5,485 nucleotides of DNA from PGZG01 sp040235405. Lineage in GTDB: Bacteria > Pseudomonadota > Gammaproteobacteria > Pseudomonadales > Alcanivoracaceae. Under the pieces are notes generated by a model, which was not told where the DNA came from, did not search any database, and saw nothing but the letters and a program-made list of their open reading frames with translations. The position numbers and the translations under genes are program-made. Positions 1 to 4,777 of this stretch are shown in pieces. The DNA is taken from the NCBI GenBank assembly GCA_040235405.1, contig JBECKT010000172.1:1-5485 (forward strand), given 5' to 3'. The first letter of the stretch is position 1. Every line of letters begins with the position of its first letter.

Positions 1-706
1 CGCTGATGGCGTACCACCAGATCAGTTCGTTATGCACGCTGAGCGGCTTCAGGCCCTTGCGCTTCAGGCGATCCGCTTCCAGTTGCCAGGCGGTGAGGAA
101 GTTGTGTTTGAGTGCCCGCGGCAGGAACTGCCAGACGCTTTGATTGAATTTGGCCGAGGCGCCGTCATCCGGGGTGGCAACAAACACATGGTGGCCGCGG
201 ATATGCTCCACCTTGAAACCGGCATAGCAGACACTGGACAACAGCAAGCCGCCGAACCAGTTCTCGATGCGCTCGTCCTTGTGCACCAGCTCGTGGCCCA
301 GCACGATGGCGATGGCGCCGCCCAGTGTGCCGATCGACAGGATCCAGCCGATCTGGCCGAGCAACCCGTAATCATTGGTGGCGAAGATATGGCCACCGAA
401 ATACAGCACGCCCAGCCACACCGAGCCGAGGATCAGCGGGAAAACCCGGTAGATCTTCTCCTGACTGAGCACCGGCACCTCGGTCTGTTCATCCGGGTTG
501 CTCGGATCCTTGCCGACGATATAGTCCAGCACCGGGATGATGCCGAACACGGTGAAGTAGATCAGCCAGGCCCAGTAGTCCTGGGTCCCGGTTTCACGGC
601 CCATGTAAGCGGCAATCGGCAGCACTGGCAGCACCAGCAGCCAGAACAGCAGGAAACCCCACTTCTTCAGCTGGGCCATGGTATTGGGTGAAAGTCTCTC
701 GAGCAT
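1..706 (-). CDS. alkB: Alkane 1-monooxygenase, AlkB type (partial, C-terminus beyond left edge)
   Basis: This is an integral-membrane non-haem di-iron hydroxylase that converts n-alkanes to 1-alkanols, with electrons delivered by rubredoxin and rubredoxin reductase. 235 codons are visible; the family is usually about 400 residues. Histidine box 1 is HELVHK (138-143) and box 2 is EHIRGHH (167-173), followed by the AlkB-typical stretch VATPDD (176-181) and WQFLPRA (192-198). The third histidine box and the NYxEHYG motif lie outside the window. Hydrophobic segments at about 17-36, 46-63, 88-104, 117-137 and 150-164 fit the family's membrane helices. The start ATG at 706 is chosen because GGGAGG lies 7 nt upstream; the next ATG, at codon 10, has no such site. 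The GPo1 AlkB residue Trp55 aligns with Val53 here, which suggests acceptance of longer chains. The gene is divergent from the HAD gene and faces a control region with an Anr/FNR box. XylM relatives share the histidine boxes, but the surrounding motifs favour AlkB. Confidence 0.95.
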   Translation of the reverse strand, partial: MLERLSPNTMAQLKKWGFLLFWLLVLPVLPIAAYMGRETGTQDYWAWLIYFTVFGIIPVLDYIVGKDPSNPDEQTEVPVLSQEKIYRVFPLILGSVWLGVLYFGGHIFATNDYGLLGQIGWILSIGTLGGAIAIVLGHELVHKDERIENWFGGLLLSSVCYAGFKVEHIRGHHVFVATPDDGASAKFNQSVWQFLPRALKHNFLTAWQLEADRLKRKGLKPLSVHNELIWWYAIS

Positions 707-713
707 TGGTCTG

Positions 714-719
714 CCTCCC
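714..719 (-). promoter_or_regulatory. Ribosome binding site of alkB
   Basis: On the minus strand the sequence reads GGGAGG, followed by 7 nt and then the ATG at 706. This is a strong Shine-Dalgarno match at ideal spacing. It fixes the alkB start and argues against the in-frame ATG nine codons later. Confidence 0.8.
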
Positions 720-766
720 GTCTGGTTGGCTGGCTGACAGGGCGCCTTGCCCGGACCGCCAGAACG

Positions 767-786
767 GTTACATCGTCCAATGTCAC
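767..786. promoter_or_regulatory. Imperfect palindrome, candidate operator upstream of alkB
   Basis: The sequence is GTTACAT-N6-ATGTCAC, two 7-nt arms with one mismatched pair, centred about 70 bp upstream of the alkB start. Read on the minus strand, one arm contains TGTAAC (772-767), a 4/6 match to a -10 hexamer, so a bound regulator could block an alkB promoter. The symmetry is directly visible; operator function and the identity of the regulator are inference. Alkane genes in different bacteria are controlled by AraC/MalT-like, GntR or TetR-type regulators, and I cannot assign this site to any of them. Confidence 0.35.
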
Positions 787-799
787 GTTTATCTGTGTA

Positions 800-813
800 T
801 TGATATGGATCAA
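800..813. promoter_or_regulatory. Anr/FNR box (TTGAT-N4-ATCAA)
   Basis: The sequence TTGATATGGATCAA matches the Anr/FNR consensus at all ten fixed positions. FNR-family proteins (Anr in pseudomonads) carry an oxygen-sensitive Fe-S cluster and bind this site under low oxygen, usually activating when centred near -41.5. The box centre is about 100 bp from the alkB start and 134 bp from the HAD-gene start, so it could serve either divergent gene. For alkB, a -41.5 position would place transcription start near 765 with a short 5' leader, but the -10 there (GACGAT, 777-772) is weak. On the HAD side I see no convincing -10 either. The match is seen; the target gene and the direction of control are inferred. 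Confidence 0.65.
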
Positions 814-846
814 CAAGCCGGTGGGATGGCACCTTGTGCTGATCCT

Positions 847-870
847 GCATGGCCCGCATGCCGGGCATGC
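847..870. other. GC-rich hairpin in the HAD upstream region
   Basis: GCATGGCCCG (847-856) pairs with CGGGCATGC (862-870), leaving one bulged G and a 5-nt loop. There is no following T-run, so it is not a classical intrinsic terminator. It lies about 70 bp upstream of the HAD start and could sit in the leader of that mRNA. Function unknown. Confidence 0.35.
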
Positions 871-940
871 TGTTACCAGTTCACGCTGAAGAACGAAGGC
901 CCCGCGTGACTATTTCCGGCAACCGGGCAACACTTGAGCC

Positions 941-1786
941 ATGAGCATCCTGCAACTACCTCGCAGCCACCCCTCCGCCATCCTGTTTGACTGGCATGCC
1001 ACGCTGGTTGACACCCACAACGCCATGTATCTGGCCATAGATGACATGCTGGCACGGCTGGATGAACTCGGCCTGATGTCGCTGCTGCTGGATCCGGCCG
1101 AATCGAAAACCCCGGAAGACGCAAAGCTGCTCAACTATGTCCGCGCCAACAAGCGCTTGCACCCGAAGGTGGTGGCACAGAAGAAGATCTCGCGCACGGA
1201 TATTTTCGAGGTGCTGTTCGGCACCGACGAAGGCGCCAAGACCGAGGCGCATCGGGCTTTCGACGAGGCTTACCAACAGCATATTGCCGATGTATTTGCG
1301 CTGGAGCCCGACATCCGCGAGCAGATCGGGCGGCTCAAGGCAGTGGGTCTGCCGGTGGGGGTGATTTCCAATCGGCGCCGGGATTTTTTCGAGCGGGAAC
1401 TGGAGCTGGTGGATGGCACCGGCTGGCTGGGGCTATTTGATGTGACCGTGTGTGGCACCGATATTGCCCGCCGCAAGCCGGCACCGGATGCCCTGCTCTA
1501 TGCACTGCAGCAACTGAAGCTACCGGCCGATGAACATGTCTGGTATGTCGGCGACAGCACCACTGATGTGATTGCCGCTCGGCTGGCCGGCATTACCCCG
1601 ATTTTTTACAACGGTGCCGGCTGGAGCCAGAGCTGGCTGGACAAGATTTTTCCTGGCACGCTGCGCCATCCGCATAGACCGGATGCGGTAGTCAATACCA
1701 TTGCCGAAGTTACCGAACTGGCGCGGCTGATGCTGGCGCAGGATTTACGCGTGCAACGCGCCAGAGAAAAATTGCCGCCACCGTAG
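941..1786 (+). CDS. HAD-superfamily hydrolase with an unusual DxH nucleophile motif
   Basis: 281-residue protein of the haloacid dehalogenase superfamily, phosphatase/phosphonatase-like branch; substrate unknown. Motif I is ILFDWHATLVDT (14-25): Asp17 is the expected nucleophile, but the position two residues on, normally the acid/base Asp of phosphatases, is His19. Motif II is Ser143 in VISN, motif III is Lys179 in RRKPAPD, and motif IV is GDSTTD (204-209) with Asp205 and Asp209 as likely Mg2+ ligands. Residues about 27-120 are helical-looking and fit a C1-type cap between motifs I and II. No signal peptide is seen, so it is probably cytoplasmic. An in-frame TGA at 935 makes ATG 941 the earliest possible ATG start; the Shine-Dalgarno is poor (only a GAG very close to the start). 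The stop codon TAG (1784-1786) lies inside the head of the first REPIN, so insertion may have reset the C-terminus. The gene is divergent from alkB and convergent with the nitronate monooxygenase gene. Confidence 0.85.
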   Translation: MSILQLPRSHPSAILFDWHATLVDTHNAMYLAIDDMLARLDELGLMSLLLDPAESKTPEDAKLLNYVRANKRLHPKVVAQKKISRTDIFEVLFGTDEGAKTEAHRAFDEAYQQHIADVFALEPDIREQIGRLKAVGLPVGVISNRRRDFFERELELVDGTGWLGLFDVTVCGTDIARRKPAPDALLYALQQLKLPADEHVWYVGDSTTDVIAARLAGITPIFYNGAGWSQSWLDKIFPGTLRHPHRPDAVVNTIAEVTELARLMLAQDLRVQRAREKLPPP

Positions 1787-1837
1787 GAGCGGCCGATCGG
1801 CCGCGAAAAGATTTCGCCGTCGGTCGACGGCTCCTAC
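1783..1837. repeat. REPIN copy 1 (inverted REP doublet)
   Basis: A 55-bp element made of two REP units facing each other. Each unit starts with the GTAG head typical of REPs handled by RAYT transposases, carries a short palindrome, and ends in GCGAAA; the two tails meet around AGA. The outer ends GTAGGAGC (1783-1790) and GCTCCTAC (1830-1837) are perfect inverted repeats, so the whole element can fold as one cruciform or branched hairpin. It differs from copy 2 at a single base (G1823 versus A1930), in the loop of the right-hand unit. It overlaps the stop codon of the HAD gene. No transposase lies in the window, as expected for non-autonomous REPINs. Confidence 0.8.
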
Positions 1838-1839
1838 AG

Positions 1840-1889
1840 AAATGCCTTAGCTCGAACTCTGCGACGTACCTCGACGACCGCTCAATGCT
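1840..1889. other. Spacer between the two REPINs
   Basis: 50 bp of unique sequence separating the two elements. I see no gene, promoter or terminator in it. With the upstream REPIN it forms one 107-bp period; there is no sign of a third unit on either side. Confidence 0.5.
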
Positions 1890-1944
1890 GTAGGAGCGGC
1901 CGATCGGCCGCGAAAAGATTTCGCCGTCGATCGACGGCTCCTAC
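1890..1944. repeat. REPIN copy 2 (inverted REP doublet)
   Basis: Second 55-bp element, same orientation as copy 1 and offset by 107 bp; 56 of 57 positions match when the shared trailing AG is included. The left unit holds the perfect palindrome GCGGCCGATCGGCCGC (1896-1911) and the right unit the perfect palindrome CCGTCGATCGACGG (1924-1937). When the right unit is reverse-complemented, the two differ at four stem positions that form two compensatory base-pair swaps, so the stem structure is preserved. It ends 7 bp from the stop codon of the convergent nitronate monooxygenase gene. It could also act as a structured 3' end for that mRNA, although neither strand shows a terminator T-run. Confidence 0.8.
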
Positions 1945-1951
1945 AGGGGGA

Positions 1952-2941
1952 TTATTTGGCGGGGAATGCGGCAACCTGCTGTTGCAGTCGCGCCCGGGCG
2001 GCGACGTATTCCTTCTGCAAGCGCTCAACGACTTTCGCCGCCGGCACGGTTTCTTTCACCGCGCCGATGCCCTGCCCACTGCCCCAGATATCCTTCCATA
2101 CCTTGGCGCCACCGAGCTCCGGTTTCTCACCGAAATCCATCTGCGACGGATCGCCATCCGGCAGGTTATCCGGGTCCATCCCGGCCAGTTCAATCGAGCG
2201 GCGCAGATAGTTGCCATGGACACCGGTAAACAGGCTGGAGTAGACAATATCCTCGGCAGCGCCCTCGACAATCGCCTGCTTGTAGAGCGGATCCGCGTTG
2301 GCTTCATCGGTGGCAATAAACGCCGAACCGACGTAGGCCAGATCCGCGCCCATGGCCTGCGCCGCCAGCACCGAATCACCGGTGGCGATAGCACCGGACA
2401 ACAGCACCGGACCATCGAACCATTCACGAATTTCCTGAATCAGCGCCAGCGGCGACTGGGTGCCAGCATGACCTCCGGCGCCAGCGGCCACGGCGATCAA
2501 ACCATCCGCACCCTTCTCGATCGCCTTTTTCGCAAACTTGTTGTTGATAATGTCGTGCAGAACAATGCCGCCGTAGCTGTGTACCGCATCATTGACGTCG
2601 GTGCGCGCACCCAGCGAAGTAATCACAATCGGCACCTTGTACTTCACGCACATATCCAGATCGTGCTGCAGACGATTATTGGAACGGTGGACAATCTGGT
2701 TGACCGCGAACGGCGCAGACGGGCGATCCGGGTGCTCCGCGTCCCAGGCAGCCAGCTCTTCGGTGATGCGCTTCAGCCACACTTCCAGTTGATCGGCGGG
2801 ACGGGCATTGAGCGCAGGGAACGAGCCGACCACGCCGGCCTTGCACAGGGTAATGACCATATCCGGGTTAGACAGGATAAACATTGGTGACGCCACAACC
2901 GGCAGGCAAAGACGGTTTTTCAGAATGTCAGGCAGGGACAT
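1952..2941 (-). CDS. Nitronate monooxygenase / 2-nitropropane dioxygenase family flavoprotein
   Basis: 329-residue FMN-dependent TIM-barrel protein of the NPD/NMO family. Characterised members oxidise alkyl nitronates such as propionate-3-nitronate to carbonyl compounds and nitrite, while some relatives are NADH:quinone reductases or enoyl reductases, so the substrate is not certain. Visible motifs: PVVASPMF (14-21) at the first strand, AVNQI (79-83), GAGGHAG (154-160) with the likely catalytic His158, SGAIATG (182-188) and GADLAYVGSAFIAT (198-211) for FMN phosphate binding, and DIWGSGQGIGAV (284-295) near the C-terminus. No signal peptide or membrane segment. ATG 2941 is chosen because GAGG lies 7 nt upstream and MSLPDILKNRL is the family-like N-terminus. 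An in-frame ATG at 2998 (or TTG at 3001) would add about 20 basic residues without a ribosome binding site. It follows modC by 62 bp on the same strand, so readthrough from the mod operon is possible; no convincing promoter is seen in the gap. Confidence 0.88.
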   Translation of the reverse strand: MSLPDILKNRLCLPVVASPMFILSNPDMVITLCKAGVVGSFPALNARPADQLEVWLKRITEELAAWDAEHPDRPSAPFAVNQIVHRSNNRLQHDLDMCVKYKVPIVITSLGARTDVNDAVHSYGGIVLHDIINNKFAKKAIEKGADGLIAVAAGAGGHAGTQSPLALIQEIREWFDGPVLLSGAIATGDSVLAAQAMGADLAYVGSAFIATDEANADPLYKQAIVEGAAEDIVYSSLFTGVHGNYLRRSIELAGMDPDNLPDGDPSQMDFGEKPELGGAKVWKDIWGSGQGIGAVKETVPAAKVVERLQKEYVAARARLQQQVAAFPAK

Positions 2942-2948
2942 GCGGGTA

Positions 2949-2952
2949 CCTC
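2949..2952 (-). promoter_or_regulatory. Ribosome binding site of the nitronate monooxygenase gene
   Basis: GAGG on the minus strand, 7 nt before the ATG at 2941. The upstream in-frame starts at 2998 and 3001 have no comparable site, so this decides the start. Confidence 0.65.
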
Positions 2953-3003
2953 GGTAAAAACGTAGTGAAAGACTAGCACGAGCCGGCTGCCATGCCATCA
3001 AGG

Positions 3004-4086
3004 TCAGACGAAGCTTTTCACCGCCACGCCCTTGATCTGGGCAAACAGGGACTGGCCGGGGGCCAGATTCAAGGCCATTGAAGACTTCTGCGTCACCCTT
3101 GCCATGACATGCACAGAACCAACTCGCAACCTGACCAGCACATAACCGCCGGCTTCCGGCTGCAGACTCTCTACTACCGCCGGCAGGATATTGAGAATAC
3201 TGCTGGACTGTGGCCGCTCAAGACACAAGCTGACATCGCTGGCCATAATGCGTAGACGCAGCGGAAAGTCCCGATCACCATGGCGCCCGGGCACAACGAT
3301 TTCGCCACCGGCAAACTGTAGCCGGGAAAGCTCAAACTGCGGTTCGTAATCAAGCACCCGGACATCCAGCACTGTGCTGGCTTCACGACCGCCAAGCATC
3401 GGCAAGTCGGTGCGCATCAAGACATCGTGCAACGTACCCTGCGCCAGCACCCGGCCTGCATCCATCACGATCAGGTGATCACACAGACGAATCATTTCAT
3501 CAAGACTATGGCTGACATACAGCATCGGCACTTTAAGGCTGGCATGTAGCCGCTCGAGAAACGGCATGATTTCCTGCTTGCGAGCCGCATCCAGATTGGC
3601 AAGCGGCTCATCCATCAAAACCAGTGACGGATAACGCAGCAACGCCCGGCCAATGGATACGCGCTGCCGCTCGCCACCGGAAAGCTGCGCCGGTCGACGT
3701 TCAAGCAGGTGATCAATGCCAAGCATGGCAGTAATGTCATCCGGCGACGCCAGCTCCGGCGCAACCCGAGCGCGACGTCGGCCGTACTCCAGGTTGCCGG
3801 CTACCGTCATGTGCGGGAACAGGCGCGCATCCTGAAACACGTAACCAACCGGCCGTTGCCAGGCTGGCAGGAAACGGTCGCTGTTCTGCCATATCTCGCC
3901 ATTGAAACCGACACTGCCACGGGCGTCCTGCTGCAGCCCGGCAATGCAGCGCAGCAGTGTGGTTTTGCCGCAACCCGAGGGCCCAAAAATACCTGTTACA
4001 CCATGGCCCGGAATACGAACATCCACATCCAGAGTAAAGCCCGGCCGGTTCAGCGCAACCGTCGCATGGCCTGCCTCAATGGTCAT
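3004..4086 (-). CDS. modC: Molybdate ABC transporter ATP-binding protein ModC
   Basis: 360-residue ATPase that powers molybdate import with ModB and ModA at the cytoplasmic face of the inner membrane. In order: Walker A GPSGCGKT (35-42), Q-loop YVFQDARLFPHMTV (82-95, Gln85), signature LSGGERQR (135-142), Walker B LVLMDEP (155-161), D-loop ANLD (163-166) and switch His193 in VSH. The C-terminal part, about 295-357, is a TOBE/MOP oxyanion-binding domain, which is what separates ModC from generic ABC ATPases; total length is close to the 352 residues of E. coli ModC. ATG 4086 is chosen for the AGGTGG just upstream (4096-4091) and the family-like N-terminus; an open frame extends to 4131 but would overlap modB further. 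It overlaps the modB 3' end by 11 bp, indicating translational coupling. ModC-bound molybdate can feed back on transport in some homologues; this cannot be judged here. Confidence 0.95.
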   Translation of the reverse strand: MTIEAGHATVALNRPGFTLDVDVRIPGHGVTGIFGPSGCGKTTLLRCIAGLQQDARGSVGFNGEIWQNSDRFLPAWQRPVGYVFQDARLFPHMTVAGNLEYGRRRARVAPELASPDDITAMLGIDHLLERRPAQLSGGERQRVSIGRALLRYPSLVLMDEPLANLDAARKQEIMPFLERLHASLKVPMLYVSHSLDEMIRLCDHLIVMDAGRVLAQGTLHDVLMRTDLPMLGGREASTVLDVRVLDYEPQFELSRLQFAGGEIVVPGRHGDRDFPLRLRIMASDVSLCLERPQSSSILNILPAVVESLQPEAGGYVLVRLRVGSVHVMARVTQKSSMALNLAPGQSLFAQIKGVAVKSFV

Positions 4087-4774
4087 GGCGCCACCTGCGA
4101 TTGATAAAGTAGAGCGCGAACATACAGACAAAACTGAACATCAGCAGCATCGCCGCCAGCGCATGGGCCTGGCCGTACTCCATGGCCTCGACATGATCGT
4201 AAATGGCGATGGATATCACCCGGGTCTGCCCGGGAATGTTGCCCCCCACCATCAACACCACCCCGAACTCACCGAGCGTGTGAGCAAAACCCATTATGGC
4301 GGCGGTCAGAAATCCTCGGGCGCCGAGCGGAACCACCACGGTAAAAAACACATCCAGCGGCCGGGCGCCAAGTGTCGCCGCCGCCTCGACAAATCCGCGG
4401 CTGACACTTTCAAACGCATTCTGTAGCGGTTGAATCACAAACGGCATGCTGTAGAGGATCGAAGCCAGAATCAGGCCGCCAAAACTGAATGTCAGCGTCT
4501 CTCCGGTAAGCTTGAGCCAGTAACTGCCAATCGCACCGTTCGGCCCGAGCAGAATCAGCAGATAAAAGCCCAGCACTGTGGGAGGCAAAACGATTGGCAA
4601 CGCCACCATCGCCTCAATAATGGTTTTGGCATGGGAGCGGGTGCGGGAAAGCCAGAACGCCAGCGGCGTTCCGAACAGGATAAGAATACCCGTGGTGACC
4701 AGACCCAGCTTGACCGACAACCACAGGGGACCAAGGCCCGGCATATTTTCGGACCAGGAATGAAGAATCTCCAT
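4076..4774 (-). CDS. modB: Molybdate ABC transporter permease ModB
   Basis: 232-residue inner-membrane permease, matching the usual ModB length (229 in E. coli), that forms the molybdate channel as a dimer. Hydrophobic segments at about 17-42, 52-76, 98-118, 155-176 and 204-224 fit the five-to-six-helix fold. The ModB-typical stretch MVALPIVLPPTVLGFYLL (56-73) is present. The EAA coupling loop starts at E130-A-A with Gly136 and ends at VVVPLG (146-151); it docks onto ModC. GEFGVVLMVGGNIPG (168-182) is also strongly characteristic of molybdate/tungstate permeases. The start at 4774 lies only 3 nt after the modA stop; its ribosome binding site is weak (GAG within the modA stop region), so translation is probably coupled to modA. 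Its 3' end overlaps modC by 11 bp. Confidence 0.95.
   Translation of the reverse strand: MEILHSWSENMPGLGPLWLSVKLGLVTTGILILFGTPLAFWLSRTRSHAKTIIEAMVALPIVLPPTVLGFYLLILLGPNGAIGSYWLKLTGETLTFSFGGLILASILYSMPFVIQPLQNAFESVSRGFVEAAATLGARPLDVFFTVVVPLGARGFLTAAIMGFAHTLGEFGVVLMVGGNIPGQTRVISIAIYDHVEAMEYGQAHALAAMLLMFSFVCMFALYFINRRWRHDH
4091..4096 (-). promoter_or_regulatory. Ribosome binding site of modC, inside modB
   Basis: AGGTGG on the minus strand, with 7 nt between its AGG and the ATG at 4086. It lies within the last codons of modB and selects the 360-residue form of ModC. Confidence 0.6.
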
Positions 4775-4777
4775 TAT

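Noticed and set aside
32..691. 219-codon open frame on the plus strand
   Set aside because: It is antisense to the clear AlkB frame with both histidine boxes. Its product has no recognisable domain and is His/Gln-rich in the way expected from reversed GC-rich codons.
688..909. 73-codon open frame across the alkB/HAD intergenic region
   Set aside because: It begins inside alkB on the opposite strand, has no family features, and runs over the palindrome, the Anr/FNR box and the hairpin.
1783..1946. The repeats as a CRISPR array or as rho-independent terminators
   Set aside because: There are only two copies, each is a full inverted doublet rather than a short direct repeat, and no cas gene is present. 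No T-run follows the hairpins on either strand. REPIN is the better description.
1982..2890. 302-codon open frame on the plus strand
   Set aside because: It is a long antisense shadow of the nitronate monooxygenase gene. The minus-strand product has all the family motifs; this one has none.
2942..3001. N-terminal extension of the nitronate monooxygenase from ATG 2998 or TTG 3001
   Set aside because: No ribosome binding site precedes these codons and the added residues do not look family-like; ATG 2941 has GAGG at good spacing.
2942..3003. Promoter for the nitronate monooxygenase gene in the gap after modC
   Set aside because: A TTGATG and a TGCTAGTCT-like extended -10 can be found, but their spacing is about 20 nt and the matches are weak.
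3902..4426. Plus-strand open frames over modC and modB
   Set aside because: They are antisense shadows of two well-supported transporter genes and have no ribosome binding site or domain.
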